64,000 nucleotides of DNA from Alginatibacterium sediminis (GTDB taxonomy: Bacteria > Pseudomonadota > Gammaproteobacteria > Enterobacterales > Celerinatantimonadaceae), in NCBI RefSeq assembly GCF_003610775.1, contig NZ_RAQO01000004.1:310001-374000 (forward strand), given 5' to 3'. Numbering within the stretch: the stretch's first letter is position 1; every line of letters begins with the position of its first letter. Below the pieces are notes generated by a model. The model worked only from the letters and a program-made list of their open reading frames with translations. It was not told where the DNA came from and searched no databases. The translations under genes and the position numbers were made by a program. Below, in pieces: positions 40,298 to 49,419 of this stretch.

Positions 40298-41575
40298 CTA
40301 GCTGTGACTTAATTGCTTTTGAAAAATTTCCCGAAAGGTTGGGACAACATCGGTTTCGTCGACGATATTTTTGATAGCAAAATTTGGGAAGCTCTCTGCT
40401 AGACGCTGATATTCACGCCATAAGCTTTGATGACTTCGCTTGGTGATCTCAACATAACTATAGTGGCGAACTATCGGTAATATTTGTTCGTCCATTATTC
40501 GGTGGCAAAGTGGCGAATCGTCTGCCCAATTGTCACCATCAGATGCTTGAGCTGCGTATATGTTCCATTGATTTAGCGGATAACGTTCAGCCACTATTTT
40601 GTGCATTAAACTCAAGGCGCTAGAGACTATGGTTCCACCGGTCTCTTGTGAATAGAAAAACTCATGTTCGTCTACTTCTTTGGCTTGGGTGTGATGTCGG
40701 ATAAACACAACTTCAGTTTGTTTGTATTTTCGACTTAGGAACAAATACAGCAGAAGATAAAAACGCTTGGCAATGTCTTTGGTCGCTTGATCCATCGAAC
40801 CGGAAACATCCATTAAACAGAACATAACCGCTTGGCTGCTAGGTACCGGATGTTGTACAAAGTTATTGTATTTAACGTCGAAGGTATCGATAAATGGAAT
40901 GCGTTTAAGTGCTTGTTGCAACGTTAGTATTTGTTCTCGTAGGGCTAAAATGTCAGCTTGAGGTACATTCGGATCGTTTTCATCATTTGTGAGTTGCTCG
41001 AGTAAGGCATTTAGTTGTTTTCGTTTACCTGAGCCGAGTGCTACCCGGCGCATAAGCGAGCTTTGTAACGAACGAACGATGTTAATATTGCTCGCGACGC
41101 CATCGTTTGTGAAACCTGCACGATGGCTTTTATATTCAACTACGCTAGCTTGGTCTGTTTGTTGTAGGTTGGGAAGCTCTAAGTCCTCGAATACAATATC
41201 AAGATATTCATCGCGCGATATTTGAAATTGAAAATCGTCGTTACCTTCGCCTTGGTCGCTTGCGTCCCCGTCACCGCTGCCTTGCTCTGAGCCCTGCGGT
41301 GGTGGCCTCTCGATACGGTCGCCCGGGATAAACTGGTCATTGCCTGGTAGCACGCGCTGTTGATTTCCACCGCTTCCCTGGCCAAAACTTGGCTCGCTAA
41401 TATCCTGCTGTGGAATACTGACGTTTTCTCCGCTTTCTAAATCACGAATACTACGTTTATTTACTGCTTCGCGAACAGCGTCTTTAATCTGACTTTTATA
41501 GCGGCGTAGAAAGCGCTGCCTATTTACAGCACTTTTGTTTTTACCGTTAAGTCGCCGGTCAATAAAATGGGCCAT
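40298..41575 (-). CDS. yeaH: YeaH/YhbH family protein with vWA-like domain
   Basis: 425 residues (DUF444). A basic start [27 protein letters not shown] is followed by a flexible glycine/glutamine-rich stretch (about 65-115). The C-terminal half has a von Willebrand A-like fold: [15 protein letters not shown] (MIDAS-type DxSxS, about 260-264) and [17 protein letters not shown]. coli YeaH works with the YeaG kinase in the stationary-phase and nitrogen-starvation response. 18 bp after prkA. Confidence 0.93.
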   Translation of the reverse strand: MAHFIDRRLNGKNKSAVNRQRFLRRYKSQIKDAVREAVNKRSIRDLESGENVSIPQQDISEPSFGQGSGGNQQRVLPGNDQFIPGDRIERPPPQGSEQGSGDGDASDQGEGNDDFQFQISRDEYLDIVFEDLELPNLQQTDQASVVEYKSHRAGFTNDGVASNINIVRSLQSSLMRRVALGSGKRKQLNALLEQLTNDENDPNVPQADILALREQILTLQQALKRIPFIDTFDVKYNNFVQHPVPSSQAVMFCLMDVSGSMDQATKDIAKRFYLLLYLFLSRKYKQTEVVFIRHHTQAKEVDEHEFFYSQETGGTIVSSALSLMHKIVAERYPLNQWNIYAAQASDGDNWADDSPLCHRIMDEQILPIVRHYSYVEITKRSHQSLWREYQRLAESFPNFAIKNIVDETDVVPTFREIFQKQLSHS

Positions 41576-41593
41576 AGACTACCTCTCATACAA

Positions 41594-43516
41594 CTATGAA
41601 GACTTACGCACGCGTAAATACCACTCAGAGAGCAAGCGGACTTGTTTTTTGGTATAGCCTTTCTCCATCATTCTTGCGACAAAGTCATCATGTTTGCGCT
41701 GGTCGTCGTTACTGGTCTTGGCGTTAAATGAAATAACCGGAAGTAAATCCTCGGTGTTCGAGAACATCTTTTTCTCGATAACTGAACGTAGTTTTTCGTA
41801 GCTCGTCCAATCAGGGTTGTTACCGGCGTTATTAGCTCTAGCTCGTAGTACAAAATTTACGATCTCATTGCGAAAATCTTTCGGGTTACTAATACCTGCT
41901 GGTTTCTCAATTTTTTCTAGTTCTGCGTTAAGTGCCGAGCGGTCAAATAGTTGGCCTGTGTCTGGGTCTCGATACTCTTGGTCTTGTATCCAAAAATCAG
42001 CGTAAGTAACGTAGCGGTCGAAGATATTTTGACCGTATTCTGAATAGGACTGTAAGTATGCGGTTTGGATTTCTTTACCAATAAAATCGACGTACTGGGG
42101 AACCAAAAATCCTTTTAAAAACTCTAGATAACGCTCTGCTAATTCTTGATTAAATTGCTCGCGTTCTATTTGTTGTTCAAGTACGTAGAAAAGGTGAACC
42201 GGGTTTGCTGCAACCTCTGCGTGGTCAAAGTTAAATACGCGGGACAATATTTTGAAAGCAAAACGAGTTGAAAGCCCATCCATACCTTCGTCTACACCTG
42301 CGAAATCTCGGTACTCTTGATAAGACTTTGCCTTTGGGTCGGTGTCTTTTAGGCTTTCGCCGTCATAAACCCGCAACTTTGAATAGATACTGGAATTTTC
42401 AGGGTCTTTCAGTCGCGATAAAATAGAAAACTGAGACAAAATCTCCAATGTACTAGGGGAACATTTTGCGGTGTTTAACTCACTATTTTCGAGTAATTTA
42501 CGGTAAATATTAACTTCTTCGCTGACGCGCAAGCAGTAGGGGACTTTAACAATGTAAACCCTATCTAAAAACGCTTCGTTATTTTTGTTGTTTCTGAAGG
42601 TTTGCCATTCCGACTCATTTGAGTGAGCTAAAATTATGCCTTCAAAAGGAATCGCCGACAGACCTTCAGTTCCGTTGTAGTTTCCTTCTTGGGTTGCTGT
42701 GAGCAATGGGTGAAGGACTTTTATCGGAGCTTTAAACATCTCTACAAACTCCATTAAGCCTTGGTTGGCTTGGCATAAAGCGCCGGAGTACGAGTAAGCA
42801 TCGGGGTCGTTTTGGGCAAAGTGTTCCAGTTGCCGAATATCAACTTTACCCACTAAAGATGAAATATCTTGGTTGTTCTCATCGCCAGGTTCAGTTTTTG
42901 CGATTGCACGTTGATTTAGAATGGAGGGGTAGCACTTTTCAACGCTAAACTTACTAATATCCCCACCATATTCTTTTAGTCGTTTCGCAGCCCATGGAGA
43001 CATAATGGAACGTAAAAATCGTTTAGGTATTCCGTACTCTTGTTCTAATATTTGACCGTCTTCGCCGGCATCAAAAAGACTGAAAGGATGGTCGTTTACC
43101 GGTGAGCCTTTTATCCTATAAATAGGAATGTGCTCCATTAAGGATTTTAGTTTTTCAGCTAAGGACGATTTACCACCACCAACAGGGCCCAGTAAGTAAA
43201 GAATCTGTTTACGCTCTTCTAGACCTTGGGAACTATGTTTTAGATAAGAAACAATCTGTTCAATCGCTTCTTCCATGCCGTAAAAGTCTTTAAACGCAGG
43301 GTAGCGAGAAATTACTCGGTTTGAGAAAATACGACTAAGTTGGGGATCGAGTGCAGTATCAATAAGTTCAGGTTCGCCAATGGCCAATAGCAACCTCTCT
43401 GCGGCTCCGGCATAGGTGCTGGGGTCAGATTTACAAAGACTTAAATACTCTTGTAGGCTTAACTCTTCTTCTTGTGCTTGTTCGTAGCGTTGCTGATAGT
43501 GGTCAAAAATACTCAT
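41594..43516 (-). CDS. yeaG: PrkA-type AAA+ serine protein kinase
   Basis: 640 residues, the E. coli YeaG length. The AAA+ N-terminal part has Walker A GPVGGGKSS (about 111-119) and the PrkA C-terminal kinase-like region follows. Start MSIFDHYQQRYEQAQEEELSLQEYL is the family N-terminus, preceded by AGGAG. It heads the yeaG-yeaH-spoVR operon, which in enterobacteria belongs to the RpoS/nitrogen-limitation response. I found no convincing sigma-54 promoter upstream. Confidence 0.94.
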   Translation of the reverse strand: MSIFDHYQQRYEQAQEEELSLQEYLSLCKSDPSTYAGAAERLLLAIGEPELIDTALDPQLSRIFSNRVISRYPAFKDFYGMEEAIEQIVSYLKHSSQGLEERKQILYLLGPVGGGKSSLAEKLKSLMEHIPIYRIKGSPVNDHPFSLFDAGEDGQILEQEYGIPKRFLRSIMSPWAAKRLKEYGGDISKFSVEKCYPSILNQRAIAKTEPGDENNQDISSLVGKVDIRQLEHFAQNDPDAYSYSGALCQANQGLMEFVEMFKAPIKVLHPLLTATQEGNYNGTEGLSAIPFEGIILAHSNESEWQTFRNNKNNEAFLDRVYIVKVPYCLRVSEEVNIYRKLLENSELNTAKCSPSTLEILSQFSILSRLKDPENSSIYSKLRVYDGESLKDTDPKAKSYQEYRDFAGVDEGMDGLSTRFAFKILSRVFNFDHAEVAANPVHLFYVLEQQIEREQFNQELAERYLEFLKGFLVPQYVDFIGKEIQTAYLQSYSEYGQNIFDRYVTYADFWIQDQEYRDPDTGQLFDRSALNAELEKIEKPAGISNPKDFRNEIVNFVLRARANNAGNNPDWTSYEKLRSVIEKKMFSNTEDLLPVISFNAKTSNDDQRKHDDFVARMMEKGYTKKQVRLLSEWYLRVRKSS

Positions 43517-44138
43517 AGCAATCTCCTAACATCATTTGCGCCGAATCTTTGAACATGCAGCCCATTTCTAGCATGTCTGCTACTTAAGCGTAGCCCAAGA
43601 TTTGTATAAGTTTCTTTAAAAAGTAAACATTTACAATGCTTCTTACTTAGTCATCAATGACTGCAAGTACTTGATAGTAGTGCTTCAATCGTTCCTTTAA
43701 GGTGCCCGTCGTGGTCTTACCACTTAATAATCTAATGAATTATCATTAAGATAACGTGACCCACTTCAAAAAGTAACGCATATGTTAATAAAATGTTTGT
43801 TATTGGTGTGCCCCGTGCTAATCTCACTTCGTAGCTTAAACCTTCAAGCTTTGGTCGGCGGATACTGATACGAGGGGATTAGTATCGAAGGTTACACACA
43901 AGCACGTTTCCATTTGGCTCTTGATTTCAAGAGCCTTTTTTTTTGCATGTCATAAAGCTACTGCTGCTTTTTATGCCCATATGTTAATTCACAAAAAGTA
44001 TTTCTTTGTCAATATTTAACGTGAACCAACAGGTTTAAACCCACCTTTGTTTCTAAGTATTCATAATTGTGCAACCAAAGCGTAACAATCGCTGTTTATC
44101 TTGAGTTTTTATTTCCGACCACGATAACAAGGGATAGT
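43517..44138. other. 622-bp divergent intergenic region prkA / phoX-like gene
   Basis: Besides the RNA candidate at 43820-43944, it must hold the promoters of yeaG (minus) and the PhoX-like gene (plus). ATGTCATAAAG at 43947-43957 resembles half of a Pho box (CTGTCATAAA), but the second half is poor. No other gene is visible. Confidence 0.4.
43820..43944 (+). ncRNA. Candidate structured small RNA or leader ending in an intrinsic terminator
   Basis: On the plus strand, an intrinsic terminator (8-bp stem GGCTCTTG/CAAGAGCC, 43916-43935, then nine Ts) lies in a 620-bp gene-free interval with no open reading frame before it to terminate. Just upstream, CCTTC (43841-43845) can pair with GAAGG (43887-43891) and GATACT (43861-43866) with AGTATC (43881-43886), giving a stem-loop; an alternative AGCTT/AAGCT hairpin (43833-43850) competes. 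A weak TTGTTA box lies at 43797-43802. It is either a free sRNA or a leader/attenuator for the PhoX-like gene starting about 195 bp later. Start is approximate. Confidence 0.6.
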
Positions 44139-46037
44139 ATGAGCGATCACAATCAAAGCAATGACAATAATCAAGCCCAATTTACCCAAATGATTGAGCG
44201 CCAGATGAGTCGCCGTAAGTTCTTAGCCACTAGTGGAGCGCTTGGACTTGGCAGTTTTCTTAGTCTAAATCCAATTAGCTCAGCGATTGCGAATTCCTTT
44301 GAGTCAGTACTACTTAACTTTGAGAATATCCCAGCATCAACTAGCGACACCATTACTCTACCCAAAGGTTATAAAAGCGACGTGCTTATGTCTTGGGGTG
44401 ACCCTGTTTTAGCTGGAGCTCCTGAGTTTGCTCAAGACGGGCGACAAGACTCAATGGCCCAAGCTGGTCAGTTCGGTGACAACACCGATGGCATGAGTCT
44501 ATTTGAACTAAGCGCCGGGCATGCAGTACTCGCTGTAAACAATGAATATACAAACTACGAGTATCTATTTGATCATGGTGGTAAGAAAATGACCGCCGAT
44601 GACGTTAAAAAAGCGCAAGCCGCCCACGGCGTGACCATTGTTGAATTAAGAAAGACTAATGGTGCTTGGAACGTCGATCCTCAAGGTAAGTTTAATCGCA
44701 GAATCACCGCGAATACGCCGATGCTGCTGACAGGTCCTGCTGCTGGCCATGAACAGCTAAAAACAACTGCAGATAGCAGCGGTACAAAGGTTCTAGGAAC
44801 ATTTAATAACTGCGCTAATGGCGAGACACCGTGGGGTACTTATCTAACTTGTGAGGAAAATTTTCATGGCTATTTTGGAAGTAATGAAAAATTAGAACTC
44901 GACGAACGCTATGCTCGATACGGTGTTAAGGCTGTCAGCGTAGAGGATAGCCGCTATAAATGGCATCAATTTGACGAACGATTCGATTTAGCGAAAAATC
45001 CAAATGAGCCTCACCGCCATGGATGGGTGGTCGAAATTGATCCTAAGGATCCAAGTGCCACGCCATTAAAGCGAACTGCATTGGGTCGGTTCAAACATGA
45101 GAATGCCGCGCTAACTCTAGATGACAGTGGTCACGCTGTTGTTTACTTAGGTGATGACGAGCGCGGTGAACACCTCTACAAGTTTGTTTCCAAAGGCAAA
45201 TTTATTGAAGGTGATGATGCTAACAATCGTCAGTTATTGGAATTTGGAACCTTGTATGTCGCTCGATTTAGTATGCAAAAGGATGAGCTCAAGGGCAGCG
45301 GCGAATGGTTGGAGCTAACTCATGGTAAAAACGGGCTTACCGTTGAAAACGGATTTGCTGATCAAGCTGAAGTGATGATATTTGCTCGTCAGGCCGCGAC
45401 CATCGTTGGTGCGACAACCATGGATAGACCGGAATGGGTCGCTATCCACCCGGATAATAAACATGTGTTTTGTACACTAACCAATAATAAGAATCGTGGT
45501 AACAAAGAAAATCAGCCTGTTGGTGGACCAAATCCACGCGCCGATAACCATTACGGCCAAATCATTCGATGGCAGCCAAAAGCTGGTGATCATACTAGTC
45601 GAGAGTTCAATTGGGATGTTTACGTACTTGCAGGTAATCCAACCGTACATCCAAACACTTTGTATGCGGGTAGTAACAACATCACTTCAGACAATATGTT
45701 TAACAGCCCCGATGGAATTGGTTTTGATAAGTCCGGACGCTTGTGGATACAGACCGACGGCAAATACAGTAACCAAGGTGACTTTGCTGGCATGGGTAAC
45801 AACCAGATGTTATGTGGCGACCCAAATACAGGGGAAATAAGACGCTTTTTAACCGGGCCTATTGCTTGTGAAATAACCGGATTGTGTTTTAGTTCAGATC
45901 AAACAACCATGTTCGTCGGTGTACAACATCCAGGAGAGGGAGGAGCACCATCCCACTTTCCAGATGGTGGAAACAGTAAACCACGATCTAGTGTAATGAT
46001 AATTACTCGAGAAGATGGCGGCGTCATAGGAGCTTAG
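44139..46037 (+). CDS. PhoX-like (DUF839) Tat-exported phosphatase family protein
   Basis: 632 residues from the ATG at 44139 (AAGGGATAGT upstream). A twin-arginine signal is clear (MSRRKFLATSGALGLGSFL, about 24-42), so the folded protein is exported by Tat. Beta-propeller PhoX motifs follow: GDNTDGMSLFEL, LAVNNEYTNYEYLF, FNNCANGETPWGTYLTCEENFHGYFG, PHRHGWVVEIDP, RFKHENAAL and the C-terminal PEWVAIHP...CTLTNN and DSPDGI-like NSPDGIGFDKSGRLWIQTDG. Family members are Ca2+/Fe-dependent alkaline phosphatases in phosphate scavenging. Monocistronic. Confidence 0.92.
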   Translation: MSDHNQSNDNNQAQFTQMIERQMSRRKFLATSGALGLGSFLSLNPISSAIANSFESVLLNFENIPASTSDTITLPKGYKSDVLMSWGDPVLAGAPEFAQDGRQDSMAQAGQFGDNTDGMSLFELSAGHAVLAVNNEYTNYEYLFDHGGKKMTADDVKKAQAAHGVTIVELRKTNGAWNVDPQGKFNRRITANTPMLLTGPAAGHEQLKTTADSSGTKVLGTFNNCANGETPWGTYLTCEENFHGYFGSNEKLELDERYARYGVKAVSVEDSRYKWHQFDERFDLAKNPNEPHRHGWVVEIDPKDPSATPLKRTALGRFKHENAALTLDDSGHAVVYLGDDERGEHLYKFVSKGKFIEGDDANNRQLLEFGTLYVARFSMQKDELKGSGEWLELTHGKNGLTVENGFADQAEVMIFARQAATIVGATTMDRPEWVAIHPDNKHVFCTLTNNKNRGNKENQPVGGPNPRADNHYGQIIRWQPKAGDHTSREFNWDVYVLAGNPTVHPNTLYAGSNNITSDNMFNSPDGIGFDKSGRLWIQTDGKYSNQGDFAGMGNNQMLCGDPNTGEIRRFLTGPIACEITGLCFSSDQTTMFVGVQHPGEGGAPSHFPDGGNSKPRSSVMIITREDGGVIGA

Positions 46038-46068
46038 CCAATAGAGTGACTCTAAACTAGATTGTAAC

Positions 46069-46095
46069 AAAGCCCGGAGAGTCTCTGGGCTTTTT
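46069..46095 (+). terminator. Intrinsic terminator after the PhoX-like gene
   Basis: AAAGCCC and GGGCTTT arms with a partly paired GAGA/TCTC interior, followed by the T run (TTTTT, ending 46095). It lies about 30 bp after the stop codon. Confidence 0.88.
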
Positions 46096-46275
46096 GCTAT
46101 GTGCTCTTTATTGTTCTTCGCGATGTAATTTATTAGTGTTACTAGGCTCAAACTTTAAACAATCTGTTCTTTCTAATGCTTTCGTTTTGTAGCATATTGC
46201 TTATGTTTAATTTCATATCTGTCTTTGAGCTTGTTCACAAAATTACGATCCCACTATTTAATACCCTCCTTATTC

Positions 46276-46295
46276 TGGTATCTTGGTGCTACCAA
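46276..46295. promoter_or_regulatory. Shared 20-bp operator-like element upstream of the sugar ABC operon
   Basis: TGGTATCTTGGTGCTACCAA contains the palindrome TTGGT-GCT-ACCAA and is identical over all 20 bases to the element at 63289-63308. It lies 58-77 bp before the binding-protein start codon. TTGGT...ACCAA half-sites are usual for GntR-family regulators of sugar acid genes such as ExuR/UxuR. A weak TTGTTC/TATTTA promoter (46231-46260) would place it just past the transcription start. Confidence 0.75.
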
Positions 46296-46353
46296 TGTTT
46301 TTTTGTTGTTAACATTGCATATAACTCTAAGAAAACCCTACAAGGATAGAACC

Positions 46354-47607
46354 ATGAAGCTCTCGAAAACTTATCGCGCAATGCTTGTCTCTGCCTTAGT
46401 GGCTAGTTCGTTTAGTGCGGCTGCTGCAACTCAATTAGAAGTGAGTTCTTGGAAAGGTGGTGCGAGTGAAATCGCAAATTTCCCAGAAATCATAAAGATG
46501 TTTGAAGAGAAGTATCCAGATATTGAAGTTAAACTAACCTATATATCGCGGCCAGATACAACGACTGTTATGCCTGCTCGTTTGCAAGGTGGTAACCCAC
46601 CAGATGTAATGATGGTTGACCGAGAGTTTATGCATATGTGGGCTGAAGAAGGCCAGTTGATGGATCTACGGGGTGAGCCTTGGGTTGAAAAAATGCAACC
46701 AGCCTTATTACCAGAGATGCACCATGGTGAAGGTTTATACATGATGATGCTGGAGTTAAGCGGCATCGGTATGTTTGCCAATATGGACTTGTTAGCAGAA
46801 GCCGGTCTCACCGAAATTCCTCGTAATATTGACGACTTAACCAAAGCTTGTGTGAAGTTAGTCGACAAAGGCATCACGCCTATGCTCATGCCTGCTAGCA
46901 GCGGCTGGACACCTGGTTTATATACCATAGCAATTGGCTTAGCAGGTGATGGTTTACCCGATCACAGTCGACCTGAAAAATTTAATACAGGCGAGCTAAA
47001 TTTTGCTGAAGATGAGGCCTTTATTCGTGCAGTTACGGCAACAAAACAGATGGCGGATGCGGGTTGTTTTGATGCCAAAATGAATGCGGGTATCGACCCA
47101 TGGACTGTAGGTATTGCTGGCTTCCAATCTGGGCGAGCAGCGATGTTACCGCAAGGGCTTTGGAACATAGGGCCTTTCCTAAAGGATGGCTTACCTGAAA
47201 ACTTCAGTTTTGGACCGCTACCAGCATTATCAGGTGATAAAGGAATAGCATTAGATTTACTTGGACCTGCATGGGCCATTCCAAAAGACAGCAAACAGGT
47301 CGATGCAGCTAAAAAGTGGATAAATTTTTGGTCTGATGACGAAATCCTAAATTCATTTTTGGTTCCTGAGTCTGCGGTAACGACAATCATTGGTGGCCGC
47401 TCGGGTGTCCCAGAGAATGCGACCTCATATGTGGCAGCCCGAGAAGAAGGTTACGCAGTGTTTACCCCGGAAGGTTTATGGCATGCAAATGTTCCAATTG
47501 AAGCGATGAACAGCATGACGTCTTACATGTTGGATTTAAGTCAAGATCCAGTCGATATCCTAAAACGTTGGGATGATGTCCGCGATAAAGAAAACGCGGC
47601 TAAGTAG
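46354..47607 (+). CDS. ABC transporter sugar-binding protein (family 1)
   Basis: 417 residues from the ATG at 46354 (ribosome site AAGGATAGAACC). Signal peptide MKLSKTYRAMLVSALVASSFSAAAA, then the family 1 binding-protein body: ASEIANFPEIIKMFEEKYPDIEVKLTY, ARLQGGNPPDVMMVDREF and GIAGFQSGRAAMLPQGLWNIGPF. It should capture a sugar or oligosaccharide in the periplasm for the two permeases that follow. The 5' frame extends upstream to 46225, but those residues cross the operator and lack protein character. Confidence 0.93.
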   Translation: MKLSKTYRAMLVSALVASSFSAAAATQLEVSSWKGGASEIANFPEIIKMFEEKYPDIEVKLTYISRPDTTTVMPARLQGGNPPDVMMVDREFMHMWAEEGQLMDLRGEPWVEKMQPALLPEMHHGEGLYMMMLELSGIGMFANMDLLAEAGLTEIPRNIDDLTKACVKLVDKGITPMLMPASSGWTPGLYTIAIGLAGDGLPDHSRPEKFNTGELNFAEDEAFIRAVTATKQMADAGCFDAKMNAGIDPWTVGIAGFQSGRAAMLPQGLWNIGPFLKDGLPENFSFGPLPALSGDKGIALDLLGPAWAIPKDSKQVDAAKKWINFWSDDEILNSFLVPESAVTTIIGGRSGVPENATSYVAAREEGYAVFTPEGLWHANVPIEAMNSMTSYMLDLSQDPVDILKRWDDVRDKENAAK

Positions 47608-47619
47608 ACGCCCTTAAAA

Positions 47620-47639
47620 AGCTCCGCTGCGGCGGAGCT
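47620..47639 (+). other. Intercistronic stem-loop between binding protein and permease genes
   Basis: Perfect 8-bp GC-rich stem AGCTCCGC/GCGGAGCT with a TGCG loop, between the stop at 47607 and the ribosome site GGAG at 47641. There is no T run, so it is not a full terminator. In ABC operons such hairpins protect the binding-protein mRNA end and reduce permease expression. Confidence 0.7.
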
Positions 47640-47650
47640 AGGAGTTTTAT

Positions 47651-48520
47651 ATGCGCGGCCTAGACAGACGCTACTGGTTTGTATTACCAGCACTTGCGAT
47701 ATACCTCGTCTTCATGATTTATCCATTATTTAGTGGTGTGAGCCTTTCTTTCACTACTTTTTCTGGCGTAGGTGAAGCTAAGTGGACTGGTTTAGACAAT
47801 TATCAGACAATTTTTACCGACAGCGTTTACCTCAAAATCTTAAGTAATACACTTATATATTCTGCTTTTGTCGTCGTTTTTCAAAACGGTATTGGTTTAG
47901 CGATTGCGTCAATGCTCAATGGTCTTCCTAAAGTTCGAAGTCTGTTTCGTACCGCTTTGTTAGTCCCATCAATGGTGTCACTGGTGATCGCTGGTTATGT
48001 TTGGCAATACCTATACTCGCCACTTGGTGGAGGACTTAACGAGGCTTTAGCTGCATTAGGGCTAAAAAGTGTTCAACAAATATGGCTCGGCGATCCAAGC
48101 ATCGCACTAATTGCGGTAGCAGCCGTGCATGTTTGGATGTACATCGGCTATTCAGCTGCAATATTTTTAGCCGGTTATGCAGGGATTAGCTCTGAGCTAC
48201 AAGACGCAGCACGTATGGACGGTGCTACCCGCTGGAAACGTTTTAGATTTATCGAATTTCCCCTTTTAGCTCCAGCACTTACGGTTAACATAACCTTAGC
48301 AACCATCAATTCTCTAAAGAGTTTCGAATTCCCCTACATCATGACGGGCGGAGGCCCTGATGGGGCAACCATGACCCTAGGTCTGAAGGTGATAAAACTG
48401 TTGTTCAATGAGTATAAGTTTGGATTGGCGGCTGCTTTGTCAGTGGTATTGATTGTAATGGTGGCATCCATTGGATTAGTTCAAAACGCTTATCTACGCC
48501 GTCGTGAGGATAGAATATGA
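47651..48520 (+). CDS. Sugar ABC transporter permease, MalF/UgpA type
   Basis: 289 residues, six membrane helices starting YWFVLPALAIYLVFMIYPLFSGVSLSF. The EAA loop that contacts the ATPase is GYAGISSELQDAARMDGATRWKRFRFIEFPLLAPA. It overlaps the next permease by 4 bp (ATGA), so the two are translationally coupled. Carbohydrate uptake family CUT1. Confidence 0.94.
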   Translation: MRGLDRRYWFVLPALAIYLVFMIYPLFSGVSLSFTTFSGVGEAKWTGLDNYQTIFTDSVYLKILSNTLIYSAFVVVFQNGIGLAIASMLNGLPKVRSLFRTALLVPSMVSLVIAGYVWQYLYSPLGGGLNEALAALGLKSVQQIWLGDPSIALIAVAAVHVWMYIGYSAAIFLAGYAGISSELQDAARMDGATRWKRFRFIEFPLLAPALTVNITLATINSLKSFEFPYIMTGGGPDGATMTLGLKVIKLLFNEYKFGLAAALSVVLIVMVASIGLVQNAYLRRREDRI

Positions 48521-49407
48521 GTAGCGAAGGATTACAAACCCAAAGTTCGGGTGAAATAAGTGTAAGCAAAAGAACGAAAACAAAGAACAAACAACGTTGG
48601 GTTGACCGTTTTCAAGTCCTGTTTTTGAGTGTGCTTGCGATACTAATTTTACTGCCTATTTTCTATATGATTAGCATGTCGTTTCGAACTCGACGCGAAA
48701 TAATGATGGATCCTTTGGGACTACCATCGAGTTTGTTGATAGAGAACTATCAAAAAGTAGCCGAAGCCATGAATTATGGTACCAGTATTTTTAATACGAT
48801 ATTCATCACAGCAAGCGTCATTGTGCTCGTATCAATTTTGTCATCATTAGCCGCATACCCATTGGCTAGGATAAGACATAAACTTTCAACCTGGCTCTAT
48901 ATTTTGCTGACCCTCGGTTTAGTTATTCCTCCTTTCGCTGGTTTAACGCCTTTATATTTGTTTATGCGTGATTTGGGCCTACTCAATAGCTACTTAGGTT
49001 TAATCATCGCGTATACCACTCTCAATTTGCCGCTGGGTGTGTTTTTCTATACCAGTTTTATGAAAAGTGTTCCGATAGAACTCGAAGAAGCTGCTCGGCT
49101 TGATGGCGCAAGCTATCTTAAAACCTATTGGTATGTAGTGTTGCCCTTGCTGCGCCCAATTACAGGAACACTAGGTTTATTTATCACTCTTACAGTTTGG
49201 AATGACATTGTCTATCCATTATTGTTTGTTACTGACGATAGCAAATATACCATTATGGTTGCCGTGGTACGTTTCCTTGGAACTTATTCAATAGACCCAA
49301 CTCAATTGTTCCCTGCCGCTGTTTTAGCTTCGGCTCCTTTACTCATTTTATTTATGTTGTTGCAAAAGCAAGTGGTCTCCGGGATCACCGCTGGTGCAGT
49401 TAAGTAA
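48517..49407 (+). CDS. Sugar ABC transporter permease, MalG/UgpE type
   Basis: 296 residues, with a polar N-terminal tail and six membrane helices (FLSVLAILILLPIFYMISMSF onward). The EAA loop reads SVPIELEEAARLDGASYLKTYWYVVLPLLRP. Pairs with the preceding permease to form the channel. No ATP-binding subunit gene follows, so an ATPase encoded elsewhere (MsmK/UgpC-like) is presumably used. Confidence 0.94.
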   Translation: MSSEGLQTQSSGEISVSKRTKTKNKQRWVDRFQVLFLSVLAILILLPIFYMISMSFRTRREIMMDPLGLPSSLLIENYQKVAEAMNYGTSIFNTIFITASVIVLVSILSSLAAYPLARIRHKLSTWLYILLTLGLVIPPFAGLTPLYLFMRDLGLLNSYLGLIIAYTTLNLPLGVFFYTSFMKSVPIELEEAARLDGASYLKTYWYVVLPLLRPITGTLGLFITLTVWNDIVYPLLFVTDDSKYTIMVAVVRFLGTYSIDPTQLFPAAVLASAPLLILFMLLQKQVVSGITAGAVK

Positions 49408-49419
49408 CGAGGTATAGCA

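Noticed and set aside
43517-43760. Sigma-54 promoter for the prkA operon
   Set aside because: No TGGCAC-N5-TTGCA-like pair could be found on the minus strand at a suitable distance.
43947-43968. Pho box before the PhoX-like gene
   Set aside because: Only one half (ATGTCATAAAG) resembles the consensus; the second half is poor.
46225-46353. Extended start of the sugar-binding protein
   Set aside because: It translates through the operator-like element, and the ATG at 46354 with AAGGATAG opens a normal signal peptide.
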